A program made the translations under genes and the position numbers. From the NCBI GenBank assembly GCA_035528905.1, contig DATKXU010000012.1:12539-76538 (forward strand): a DNA stretch of 64,000 bases, given 5' to 3'. The notes beneath the pieces were generated by a model. That model was not told the DNA's origin. It searched no databases and saw nothing but the letters and a program-made list of their open reading frames with translations. The DNA is from DATKXU01 sp035528905 (GTDB lineage Bacteria; Armatimonadota; UBA5829; DTJY01). This document shows positions 51,797 to 60,196 of the stretch, in pieces (the first letter of the stretch is position 1; every line of letters begins with the position of its first letter).

Positions 51797-54742
51797 GTGC
51801 GTTGGCGATTTACCTGTGCTCTTTCGCCCTTTCTGATCCTTTTCACCTGCGTTCTGCTGATGGCGCAAAATCCCTGTGTGGCGGGGGTAAAGTTCGATTT
51901 CGAAGATGGCACGCTGCAGGGCTGGACCGTCGTATATGGCAGCGCGGGAAAGCAGCCTGTGGACGCAGATGACGACCGCTACGGCGGCAATTTCAACAAG
52001 CAGGGGAAGTACTTCATCGGCACTTACGAGAATCTCCAGGATGGCGCTGAGATCGAGCTGCGATCCCCCAAGTTTAGGCTCACCGCTCAGACAATGGCCC
52101 TTCTGGAGATGACCCCCGAAGATTGGGGGGACCTGGAGTCCGAGCGGAGGGAAGAGAAGTTGACAAACGAGCAGTGGTTAGCCCGCGTTATGTCGCCGAC
52201 GAAGCGCAAGGTCTATCGGGGTAATGAACTGGCCGACCTCGCCATGCCGATGGGCGGCGTCGGCGCGGGAAACATCGCCATCTGCGGCGACGGCGCGCTC
52301 CGCGAGTGGCAGATATTCAACAAGGTGAACAGCTCCTGCATCGTGCCTGGGCAATTCTTCGCGATCTGGGCTAAGGCCGGCGATGGTGAGCCTGTTGCGC
52401 GGCTGCTCCGGACGGCTCCCGTGGAGGACTTCCCGCTCGTGAAGGAGACCGAGTTCGTCGGCGAGTTCCCAATCGCCGAATTGCGCTATAAGGACCCGGC
52501 GCTTCCAGTGGACGTCAGGATGGAGGCGTTCTCGCCATTCATCCCGATGAACTCCAAGGATTCAGGCATACCGGGCATCTTCTTTGTTTTCAAGGTTAGG
52601 AACCCGGGGCAGCAGGAAGCTTCCGTTTCCCTGGCTGCGTCTCTTCAAAACGCGGTCAACTACGACGGTCGCTCCACGATCGAGGGCGTGCGGTTCAAGG
52701 GCTATGGTGGGAATGCGAACACCGTCATCGGCAGGCGAGGGCTCACGATGCTCCAGATGTCGAGTCCCGGCTTATCGCCGGAGGAGCGGCAGTATGGGAC
52801 GATGACGCTCGGCGCTCTGTCGGGTTCGGCGTCGGCTCTTGCGCAGTGGGATGTCCCGGCCGTCGTCTGGGCGGATTTCTCCAAGGATGGCAGGTTCGAT
52901 CGCGAGGGCGCTGCCGAGCCGAGCCGAAAGGGACGCACCTGGAACGCTGCTCTGGCGGTTCCTCTGACTCTCAAGCCGGGGGAAGAAAAGTCGGTCGTCT
53001 TCTTCATTGCGTGGCACTTCCCGAACTATTGTGTGGACTGGCGCGGCAGCTCGATAGGAGATCGTCTCGGCCGCATGTACAACAACTGGTTCAAGGATTC
53101 CCAGGCCGTCGGCGAATACCTAGCGGCGAACTTCAATCGGCTGTCGAAAGAGACCAGGCTCTTCCGCGATTCCTTCTACGACAGCACCCTTCCGTACTGG
53201 TTCCTCGACAGAATCTCTTCGCAGGCGAGCACTTTGACCAGCCAGGTATGCATGTGGATCGAGGATGGGACGTTCCATGCGTATGAGGGCGCCGGCTGCT
53301 GCCCGATGAACTGCACACACGTGTTCAACTACGAGCAGACGCTGGCGCATCTGTTCCCGGACCTCGAGCGCAGCATGCGTCATACAGACCTGAAGGTTCA
53401 GCAGAAGCCGTCCGGCGCTATATTACACCGAACGGCTCTGCCGCTTTCCGCGCCACGGCAAAGTCCTGAGGGGAAACAGCCTTTCGTTGACGGGCATCTG
53501 GGCACCATACTGAAAAGCTATCGGGAGTACCGCCTTTCCACGGACGCTAAGTGGCTCGACGAAATGTGGCCGCACATCAAGCTGGCGATGGATTTCGCAA
53601 TACGAGACTTGGATGGCAACGCCGACGGTGTGCTGGTCAATGAGCAGTGGAATACGTACGATGCGGCCATGTATGGGCCGAACACGTTCATCGGCACGCT
53701 CTACCTTGCGGCTCTGCGCGCTGCTGAGGAAATGGCTGAAGTTGAGGGCGCCGCCGAATCCGCCGCCCGATACCGCTCGATCTTCGAAACGGGCAAAAAG
53801 CGGCTGAATTCCGTTCTGTGGGACGGCGAGTACTACATCCACATAGATGAGAAGAAGGAGGCGGCAGAGATAAAGGGTGCCCCGTGGCTTACCGAGAATT
53901 GGCCGACCGAGGACACTTCCGCTAAGGTGAATCGGCCCTACGGGGCCGGCTGCCATGCGGACCAGTTGCTCGGCCAATGGTGGGCGCACATCCTCGGCCT
54001 CGGCTACCTGCTGCCCCAGGATATGGTGCAAACGACACTTGACTCGATCCTGAAGTACGACTGGCGCTGGGATTTCGCGACAGTTGACCAGCAGCGAGCG
54101 TTTGCCGGCGCCGGGGATAAGGGGCTGCTGAACTGCACTTGGCCCAACGGCGGTCGGCCTCCTAATGCGACTCTGTATTCGGACGAAGCATGGACCGGCA
54201 TCGAGTACGAGGTCGCCGGCCTCATGATCTATGAAGGCAAGATCAAGGAGGCCTACCAGATCGTGAAGGCGGCCAGCGAGCGGTACAACGGAGTTCCCCG
54301 GCCGCCTTTCAAGCGAAATCCGTGGAGCGAGATCGAGTGCGGCGAGCATTACGCGCGGGCGATGAGCAGTTGGGCGATGCTTCGCGCGGCTCAGGGAGTG
54401 TCGTACTGCGGGCCGGACGCTTCGATAGGCTTCGATCCCCGCATTCAGCCGGAGAACCACCGTTCCTTCTTCACCACTGCAGAAGGGTGGGCGACATTCG
54501 GCCAGAAGCGGACCAGCACGAGCCAGGTGGACGCTCTCGATCTGAAGTACGGGCGCTTGCTCCTCAGGACACTGACTGTCCGGCTGCCCGAGGGCGTCCA
54601 GCCGAAGTCGGTCATAGTTGCGGTGGGGCATAGGTCGCTTGCCTTCGATGGCTCGCGTGACCGCAGCAGTCTGGTCATCCGGCTGAAAGAACCTGCAACC
54701 TTGGGCGCCGGCCAGAGGCTGTCTCTGGAGATTGAGTGGTAG
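51797..54742 (+). CDS. GH116 family glycosidase (beta-glucosidase / glucosylceramidase-like), exported
   Basis: A 981-residue protein with GTG start behind GAAGGAG. A signal peptide (FLILFTCVLLMAQNPCVAG) and an N-terminal ~100-residue carbohydrate-binding-like stretch (FDFEDGTLQGWTVVYGS) precede the GBA2-type N-domain (GGVGAGNIAICGDGALREWQIFNK) and a catalytic (alpha/alpha)6 barrel. The candidate nucleophile is E497 (HAYEGAGC) and acid/base D622 (NEQWNTYDAAMYGPN); the latter matches the family's TYD motif. GH116 enzymes cleave beta-glucosides and beta-xylosides. The ABC genes upstream suggest a scavenging unit for plant or microbial glycosides. Confidence 0.88.
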   Translation: MRWRFTCALSPFLILFTCVLLMAQNPCVAGVKFDFEDGTLQGWTVVYGSAGKQPVDADDDRYGGNFNKQGKYFIGTYENLQDGAEIELRSPKFRLTAQTMALLEMTPEDWGDLESERREEKLTNEQWLARVMSPTKRKVYRGNELADLAMPMGGVGAGNIAICGDGALREWQIFNKVNSSCIVPGQFFAIWAKAGDGEPVARLLRTAPVEDFPLVKETEFVGEFPIAELRYKDPALPVDVRMEAFSPFIPMNSKDSGIPGIFFVFKVRNPGQQEASVSLAASLQNAVNYDGRSTIEGVRFKGYGGNANTVIGRRGLTMLQMSSPGLSPEERQYGTMTLGALSGSASALAQWDVPAVVWADFSKDGRFDREGAAEPSRKGRTWNAALAVPLTLKPGEEKSVVFFIAWHFPNYCVDWRGSSIGDRLGRMYNNWFKDSQAVGEYLAANFNRLSKETRLFRDSFYDSTLPYWFLDRISSQASTLTSQVCMWIEDGTFHAYEGAGCCPMNCTHVFNYEQTLAHLFPDLERSMRHTDLKVQQKPSGAILHRTALPLSAPRQSPEGKQPFVDGHLGTILKSYREYRLSTDAKWLDEMWPHIKLAMDFAIRDLDGNADGVLVNEQWNTYDAAMYGPNTFIGTLYLAALRAAEEMAEVEGAAESAARYRSIFETGKKRLNSVLWDGEYYIHIDEKKEAAEIKGAPWLTENWPTEDTSAKVNRPYGAGCHADQLLGQWWAHILGLGYLLPQDMVQTTLDSILKYDWRWDFATVDQQRAFAGAGDKGLLNCTWPNGGRPPNATLYSDEAWTGIEYEVAGLMIYEGKIKEAYQIVKAASERYNGVPRPPFKRNPWSEIECGEHYARAMSSWAMLRAAQGVSYCGPDASIGFDPRIQPENHRSFFTTAEGWATFGQKRTSTSQVDALDLKYGRLLLRTLTVRLPEGVQPKSVIVAVGHRSLAFDGSRDRSSLVIRLKEPATLGAGQRLSLEIEW

Positions 54743-54771
54743 CCGGGGAGCACGCTGGACCCATTGGCACG

Positions 54772-56100
54772 ATGATGAAAACCATTTCGATAGCCTCGAG
54801 AAGCGAAAAGGGTCGCCGCCCAACGAACGAGGACGCATGCCTGGTGCTGAGCTCCGATAATCTCGGCGGTAGGCTCGACGGACTTCTGGTAGTGGCCGAC
54901 GGAATGGGCGGCAGGGCATCGGGGGCCGTTGCGAGCGGCATGGCCGTGAATGCAATTCGGGATGTTTTTGTGTCCGATGTAGAGAGCGAGGCGCTGAATC
55001 CTCAAGAGCTCCTGTCCCGCGGTTTCCATGCGGCGAACGAGGCTGTCTACCAAGGCGCGAGCTCGAAGCCGGAGCTGAGTGGGATGGCAACGACATGCGT
55101 GGCGGCCGCCGTGCAGGGCGGAAAAGCGTTGATCGCCCACATGGGAGACAGCCGCGCTTATCTGCTGCGCGACGGCCAGCTTCGCCGCCTGACAGAGGAT
55201 CACTCATTTGTGGCCGAGAAGGTCAAGAACGGCGAGATCACCGAGGAACAGGCGCGCAGAAGCCGGTTCAGGAACGTCATCACCAGGGCTGTCGGCTTGG
55301 CGCCTGAGGCGAAGCCGGAGATCGGCGGCGTGGACCTGCAGTCGGGCGACGTGCTTCTGCTCTGCACGGATGGGCTGACAATCCCCGTCTCGGATGGCGA
55401 CATCGCCGACATCTTGTGCTCATCCTCTGACGCCGAGGAAGCCTGCAGTCGTTTGATTAAGACCGCGCTGCGAAATGGCGGCCGCGACAACGTCAGTGCG
55501 GTAGTCGCGGCTTATGGTCCGCCAAGCCAGCCAGGCGTCCGAGCCCCTGCAGCGAGAAGAAGGGTGTTCTGGGTGCTGCCCGCCTTGGTAGGGTTGATCC
55601 TGGGCATTGCCATCGGTTTGTCTCCTGTGCGCACGCTCTTGTTCGGTACGCCGAAACCCTCCGTCAGGGTTGAGCGGCCTCACCCGCGCGACCTGGCTCA
55701 TCTGACGTATGAAGATCCGATCTCGCTGCTCTACGTGCCCGTCCAGGGCGGAATCCTGTCCCTGGATCGGCGGGGCTGTCTGCACGTCGCGGATCAGCAG
55801 GGGCGGCTCATTCGGCTGGATAGGTCCGGCCGGATAATTTACACATTTCCCGCCAGGGACAGCCTTAAGTCGTCGTCCAGAGCGCGTTCCCCGGCGGTGG
55901 CAACGGACCGTCAGGGCAACCTGTATATATCCGACCCGACGGGCGGTCGGATCATGAAGTTCGGGCGCGATGGCTTATTCCTGGGGAGCATAGGGAAGGG
56001 GAAGCTGTCCGCCCCGGAGGCGCTGGCCATTGACGACGACGGCGGCATCTACGTGATAGACGGCGGCCGCCTGAAGGCAATCCGTCCGAAGAGCAGCTAG
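54772..56100 (+). CDS. PP2C protein phosphatase with membrane helix and NHL-like extracytoplasmic domain
   Basis: A Ser/Thr phosphatase of PPM type. The catalytic domain (~1-250) has RRPTNEDACLVL, VVADGMGGRASGAVAS, AHMGDSRAYLLRDGQLRRLTEDHS, CTDGLT and GGRDNVSAVV, covering the metal-binding Asp residues. A basic stretch (AARRRVFW) precedes a single transmembrane helix (~265-285). The remaining ~155 residues show about three NHL-like blades (GCLHVADQQGRLIRLDRSG; GNLYISDPTGGRIMKFGRDG), which should be outside the membrane. The start is taken at ATG 54772 (or 54775) by similarity; a GTG at 54736 overlaps GH116. Kinase and HEAT genes follow. Confidence 0.88.
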   Translation: MMKTISIASRSEKGRRPTNEDACLVLSSDNLGGRLDGLLVVADGMGGRASGAVASGMAVNAIRDVFVSDVESEALNPQELLSRGFHAANEAVYQGASSKPELSGMATTCVAAAVQGGKALIAHMGDSRAYLLRDGQLRRLTEDHSFVAEKVKNGEITEEQARRSRFRNVITRAVGLAPEAKPEIGGVDLQSGDVLLLCTDGLTIPVSDGDIADILCSSSDAEEACSRLIKTALRNGGRDNVSAVVAAYGPPSQPGVRAPAARRRVFWVLPALVGLILGIAIGLSPVRTLLFGTPKPSVRVERPHPRDLAHLTYEDPISLLYVPVQGGILSLDRRGCLHVADQQGRLIRLDRSGRIIYTFPARDSLKSSSRARSPAVATDRQGNLYISDPTGGRIMKFGRDGLFLGSIGKGKLSAPEALAIDDDGGIYVIDGGRLKAIRPKSS

Positions 56101-56108
56101 CGGCTAGT

Positions 56109-56163
56109 ATCCCGCATCACGCATCACGCATCAGTTGCCGCAGTCTGCCGTCTGAGGTCTGTG
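56109..56163. repeat. CGCATCA and GTCTGCC words before the kinase gene
   Basis: Three CGCATCA words (56113-56133) are followed by GCAGTCTGCCGTCTGAGGTCT (56140-56160), which shares 15 bases with 43163-43177. They reach within 10 bases of the ATG, and no Shine-Dalgarno is present. Confidence 0.75.
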
Positions 56164-56170
56164 TTACACT

Positions 56171-57808
56171 ATGTCACTTGGCAAGATCGGAAAATATGAG
56201 AAGTTGGACGTGCTCGGCCATGGCGTATCCGGGATCGTCTACCTGGCGTGGGATACGCTTCTGGGCAGACACGTGGCCCTGAAGGAGGTCAACCTTCAGG
56301 CCGAGGATGAGCAGAGATTCATCGAGGAAGCCCGCGTGCTGGATCGCCTGCGCCACCCGAACATCGTCCGCGTGAACAGCGTTGACAAGATTGATGGTCA
56401 GTTGATCATTGACATGGAATACGTCAAGGGCGCGAACCTCCAGAAATACATGCGCCAGCGCGGGAGGCTTTCGGTCCGAGAGGCGCTGAGCATTGCTGTC
56501 CAGATCTGTGATGCCCTCGATTTCGCCCACGGCAGCCGCACTGTTCACCGTGACATCAAGCCCGCTAATATCCTCATCTCGCGCGAGGGCGTCGCGAAGA
56601 TAGGTGATTTCGGCCTTGCGGAGATTCTGGCGAGCGGCTCATACGCCGGCGGAGCAGGAACGTATGCCTATATGGCGCCCGAGGACTTTGCGGAGGAGGA
56701 AGGGTCCGACCACCGCTCGGATATATGGTCCGTCGGCGTCACTGTCCATGAGATGCTGACCGGTCGGCGGCCGTTCCAGGCCGTGAAGCCGAAGGACCCG
56801 TTCTCATGGAAGCGCGCCGTTGAGGAGGACGAAATCCCGCCGCTCTCCGAGATTGATCCTCCGCTTTCGTCGCGCTTGGAGCAGGTTATCTCGAGGGCGC
56901 TGGCGAAGAATAAGCGTGAGCGGTATCAGTCTGCAGCCGGACTGCGGAGCGATCTGGAGAACATTCTGGCATCTGTCGGCGGCTTGGTTGCGCTCGGCGG
57001 AGCGATGGACCAGCGGGCGACGGCGGAACCCGCTCTATCCGTTGTGTCAAGCCCTAACGCGGATGAAGAATACGATGCCGCTGTCTACCCCGCAGGAATC
57101 AGCATCCGACCGGAGCGGCTCGATTTCGGCAGGGTTCGAAGGGGTGAGACCGGCAGCCTGAAAGTCACCGTACGAGTGCCCGGGCTCGGCAGGATCGCCG
57201 GGCGTGTGGCCTCTCAGCCGGGATGGCTTTCGGTGTCGCCGCAAGCGTTTCACCGGCGGAAGCAGGTGCTGTCTCTGACCGCAGACACGGAGAGCATCTG
57301 GGAGCCTGGCGCCTATAATGAGCGGCTGGTTCTCGATGTGGGCGGCGAGGAGATTTCCATACCGGTCTCGGTGACTGTTCTTGCGCCCAGGAAGCAGTTC
57401 TACGAGATTGCCTGGTGGTACTTGCCCCTGTTTGTGCTCTGCCTCGTGCCGCTCGCGGCGGGCCTGTTTGGTGGCGGTGAGGGCGCGCGCACGCCGGCAC
57501 TCGTCGCAACCGGGCTGCTATCTGTGATGGTTTTCATAATCAGTGTAGTTGCCGACCTCGGCATCCTGGAGAAGCTGCTCCCCGGGGCCGTGGGTGCAAT
57601 CGGGCTGGGAGCGGTTATCGGCGCCATTGCGCAGATAACCTTGGAGCAGGCGGCGCCGAGTACCGAGGAAATTCTCCTGACATCCATCGTAGGAACGCCG
57701 CTCAGTCTCCTTGTGGCGCTGCAGTTGCTCACTGCTTCAAGGTGGCGCTTGTGGGTGGTTGTCACGGCGATTTCCGCTATCTGCGCTGCGGTTGCCATGA
57801 TGGAGTAA
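56171..57808 (+). CDS. Ser/Thr protein kinase with Ig-like domain and C-terminal membrane helices
   Basis: A 545-residue Hanks-type kinase. P-loop GHGVSGIVYLA (16-26), catalytic Lys in VALKEV (~38), HRDIKPAN (H126-R127-D128), DFG, AYMAPEDF in place of APE and a conserved Arg in the C-lobe. All key residues are intact, so it should be active. After a linker, ~300-395 is an Ig-like/ASPM-SPD2-type domain (RPERLDFGRVRRGE), and the last ~130 residues contain about five hydrophobic helices. Kinase and Ig domain would be on one side. The ATG lacks a Shine-Dalgarno because repeat words precede it. It sits between a PP2C and a HEAT protein. Confidence 0.92.
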   Translation: MSLGKIGKYEKLDVLGHGVSGIVYLAWDTLLGRHVALKEVNLQAEDEQRFIEEARVLDRLRHPNIVRVNSVDKIDGQLIIDMEYVKGANLQKYMRQRGRLSVREALSIAVQICDALDFAHGSRTVHRDIKPANILISREGVAKIGDFGLAEILASGSYAGGAGTYAYMAPEDFAEEEGSDHRSDIWSVGVTVHEMLTGRRPFQAVKPKDPFSWKRAVEEDEIPPLSEIDPPLSSRLEQVISRALAKNKRERYQSAAGLRSDLENILASVGGLVALGGAMDQRATAEPALSVVSSPNADEEYDAAVYPAGISIRPERLDFGRVRRGETGSLKVTVRVPGLGRIAGRVASQPGWLSVSPQAFHRRKQVLSLTADTESIWEPGAYNERLVLDVGGEEISIPVSVTVLAPRKQFYEIAWWYLPLFVLCLVPLAAGLFGGGEGARTPALVATGLLSVMVFIISVVADLGILEKLLPGAVGAIGLGAVIGAIAQITLEQAAPSTEEILLTSIVGTPLSLLVALQLLTASRWRLWVVVTAISAICAAVAMME

Positions 57809-57847
57809 CTTCGGGTCGGGCGACGTCAAACAAGGAGCGAGGAAGAT

Positions 57848-59287
57848 TTGAACAAGAGCAAATGGATATGGCGTGGAGTAATCGGGCTGGTCGTGTTGTA
57901 CGCGGTCTTTGCAGGCGTCAGCCGCCACATGTATATGAGCGGGCTGGCGCGTGATTTGCGCTTCGGCTCGCGCAGCGAGAAGATAAAAGCCGCGAAAGAG
58001 CTGATGAAAAGAGACCGCCTGTACGACAAGGTCCAGGAGATGCCGAAAGCCGGGCGGATCGAGGTGATGGACGCCGTCGAGGACATTCCAGGCGCACTTA
58101 CGGTCAAGCAGTGCCTTCTGCTCCTGAAGGACACGGAGGCGGACGTGCGCGCACGTGTGGCGAAGGCGTTAAGCCTGCTCGGTGAGCACCAGATCGAGCT
58201 CCTGGTGCCTGCCATGAGGGATTCCGATGAGAATGTCCGCAACGGAGCCAAGGATGCCTTGGTGGCCATCGGCCCGAAGATCATCCCTGATGTCCAGCGC
58301 GCGGCTGAGGAGCCGGAGTTGCGCGGGGCTGCTCTTGACGTCCTGGTGCGCATCGGCGAACCAAGCGTCCCCGCGTTGATCGTGCTGCTGAGCGCGGACG
58401 ATCAGGACCTGCGGGTGGCTGCTGCCGATTCCCTGGGCAAGATAGGCAGTAAGGGAGCAACGCCCGCCTTGTTGAAAGCCGCAGATGATATACCAGCGGT
58501 TCGCCGAGTTGCGATAAGCTCGCTCTGTACGATACGCGATCCGCGCTCTGCCGATCTGCTCGTGGAGGTGCTGAACCACACAAAGGATGACGGCGAGGTG
58601 CGTGCTCGCGCGGCCCATGCGCTCAGCGTGATCGGCGGGCCCAGAGCCGTTGCCGCTCTCACCGGGGCTCTTGCTGATTGGGATCTGAAAGTCAGGACAT
58701 CGGTGATCACGGGTCTGCAAACGATGAATGCTTCGGCGGTGAAGCCGGTCACGGCTGTCATATCGAGGGGGTCTCCGGAAGTCCGCCGCGCAGGCGCCGC
58801 TGTGCTGGAGAAGATAGATTCGCCGGAGGCAGTTCCGGCGCTGTTGCAGCTCGCTCGAGACGGTGATCCGGCGGTGAGGGCATCCGCTGCTCGCGGGTTG
58901 GGCGCGCAGACCGCAGGTGTCGGGGTGGACGTGCTGATTTCGCTTCTCGCGGATAAGGACGGCAGAGCTGCCGACGCCGCTCTGGACTCGCTTGTCCGCT
59001 TGGGGAGTCGCGGCGCCGTCGTGATCCCGAGCTTAGCCTCAGTGCTGCGATCCTCGGCCAGCGATGTGGTCAAATACAGGGCGGCCGATGTGCTCGGCCG
59101 AATAGGTGCAAGCGCCGTGGACTCGCTGCTCGCCGTGCTGAATACGGGCGGGGATGCTGCTAAGTTTGCGGCCTATGCTCTGGGACGGACTGGAGATCCC
59201 GACGCAAAGCCGGCGCTGGAAAAGCTCGCAGGAGCGCGTGATCCCGACCTGGCCTGGATTGCGAAGAGGGCGCTGGCTCACATGTAG
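57848..59287 (+). CDS. membrane-anchored HEAT-repeat protein
   Basis: A 479-residue protein with TTG start behind GAGGAAG. A single N-terminal membrane helix (WIWRGVIGLVVLYAVFAGV) precedes about twelve HEAT/PBS-lyase-type repeats of ~31 residues, such as DSDENVRNGAKDALVAIGPK and RDGDPAVRASAARGLGA. Such solenoids bind proteins. Its place directly after a PP2C and a kinase suggests a scaffold or substrate of that pair, an inference. It ends the plus-strand transcript facing csrA. Confidence 0.88.
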   Translation: MNKSKWIWRGVIGLVVLYAVFAGVSRHMYMSGLARDLRFGSRSEKIKAAKELMKRDRLYDKVQEMPKAGRIEVMDAVEDIPGALTVKQCLLLLKDTEADVRARVAKALSLLGEHQIELLVPAMRDSDENVRNGAKDALVAIGPKIIPDVQRAAEEPELRGAALDVLVRIGEPSVPALIVLLSADDQDLRVAAADSLGKIGSKGATPALLKAADDIPAVRRVAISSLCTIRDPRSADLLVEVLNHTKDDGEVRARAAHALSVIGGPRAVAALTGALADWDLKVRTSVITGLQTMNASAVKPVTAVISRGSPEVRRAGAAVLEKIDSPEAVPALLQLARDGDPAVRASAARGLGAQTAGVGVDVLISLLADKDGRAADAALDSLVRLGSRGAVVIPSLASVLRSSASDVVKYRAADVLGRIGASAVDSLLAVLNTGGDAAKFAAYALGRTGDPDAKPALEKLAGARDPDLAWIAKRALAHM

Positions 59288-59379
59288 TACGCTTGCCCAA
59301 GCCCGGTCCGCGAACATGCCGCCGCACTGGTCTTCTCAGCGTACAGCGCCTGGACAACTGGTCGGCGGTCGGTTCGAGA

Positions 59380-59619
59380 TTACTTCAGACTGCGATTGTT
59401 GTTGGGCGCGTCAGGCGCAGCGGCGGTTACTTCTGGAGTGGCGGCAGCCTCGGCATTCTCCGCGGCCCCTTGCTCCAGTAGTTCCTTTCGGTGCACAGCA
59501 ATGCTGCGGGGGGCCTCAATCCCGAGTCGGACTTGATCGCCCCTGATGTCTAGGACTGTGATCTCGATCTCGCCGCCAATCACTATACGTTGGCCTGTCT
59601 TCCTAGCTAGAACGAGCAT
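59380..59619 (-). CDS. csrA: carbon storage regulator CsrA with extended C-terminus
   Basis: CsrA is a dimeric RNA-binding protein that blocks or stabilises mRNAs at GGA sites. The first 50 residues are canonical: MLVLARKTGQRIVIGGEIEITVLDIRGDQVRLGIEAPRSIAVHR, with the essential Leu4 and the VHR of the RNA-binding strand. An Ala/Glu-rich tail (~30 residues, to 79 total) is longer than usual (about 61-65). ACAGGAGGATG precedes the start; it is both a ribosome site and a plausible CsrA target, so autoregulation is likely. Neither fliW nor flagellar genes are nearby. Confidence 0.93.
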   Translation of the reverse strand: MLVLARKTGQRIVIGGEIEITVLDIRGDQVRLGIEAPRSIAVHRKELLEQGAAENAEAAATPEVTAAAPDAPNNNRSLK

Positions 59620-59879
59620 TTTGCATCCTCCTGTCAGCCGGCCTTGGCGGCTGCTTCGAGGCTGGTACAAGTACTTGCTTTCCCAGCGACTGTATGTGTT
59701 GTTCCATATCCCGTCTTGAAGCACAACTAGTTTCGCATGTAAATTCTCGGAATCTATCCCAAGTGGCTTTAGGAACCCAGGTGTCACTCGCGCTTCCTGC
59801 CTGCAGTCACCAAGTTGGTCTCCGTTGCATATCGGTTGTCCCGCCTTGGAAGGGAGAACCCTGATCCGCGAGAGGCGCT

Positions 59880-59908
59880 TTGTTCCAAACGCACCGGTGT
59901 GATATAAT
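59880..59908 (+). promoter_or_regulatory. tRNA-Leu promoter
   Basis: TTGTTC (59880-59885), 17-base spacer ending in TGA, TATAAT (59903-59908). An extended -10 with perfect hexamer, 34 bases before the tRNA. Confidence 0.75.
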
Positions 59909-59941
59909 ATGTCAGCCGTATCAATCTCCTCTCACACAACC

Positions 59942-60025
59942 GGGCGAGTGGCGGAATGGCATACGCAGAGGACTTAAAATCCTCCGGGGAAACCCGTGTG
60001 AGTTCGACTCTCACCTCGCCCACCA
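59942..60025 (+). tRNA. tRNA-Leu (anticodon UAA)
   Basis: The acceptor arms GGGCGAG (59942-59948) and CTCGCCC (60015-60021) pair fully; A and encoded CCA follow. The anticodon stem GAGGA/TCCTC encloses CTTAAAA, giving anticodon UAA. A long variable arm (CGGGGAAACCCGT) marks a class II tRNA; the T-arm is GTGAG-TTCGACT-CTCAC. With the UAA anticodon and long variable arm it reads as tRNA-Leu. Confidence 0.97.
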
Positions 60026-60137
60026 TGATCTCAAATGCCTTTCCACGTTTACGCTGCGAAGTGACCGCTCCGTTGACAAGCCGGTGCAAATTCTGGTAGA
60101 GTTGGTGAGCATTCGTACTCTATTCTCCCAGCGGAAA

Positions 60138-60158
60138 TGACCCGCCTCAGGCGGGTCA
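60138..60158. repeat. perfect palindrome between tRNA-Leu and lpd
   Basis: TGACCCGCC (60138-60146) and GGCGGGTCA (60150-60158) form a 9-base stem with loop TCA. It shares its CCGCCTCAGGCGG core with 48364-48376. It may stop the tRNA transcript, although there is no T-tract. Confidence 0.65.
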
Positions 60159-60196
60159 TAGTGTCACCTGGAGCCGCAGATCGTGGGGTGACCGAC

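Noticed and set aside
53423..55207. 594-codon open frame opposite GH116 and PP2C
   Set aside because: Spans two unrelated real genes on the other strand and contains no motif; frame is an effect of codon bias.
59880..60140. 86-codon frame over the tRNA-Leu gene
   Set aside because: Passes through the tRNA; no coding signal.
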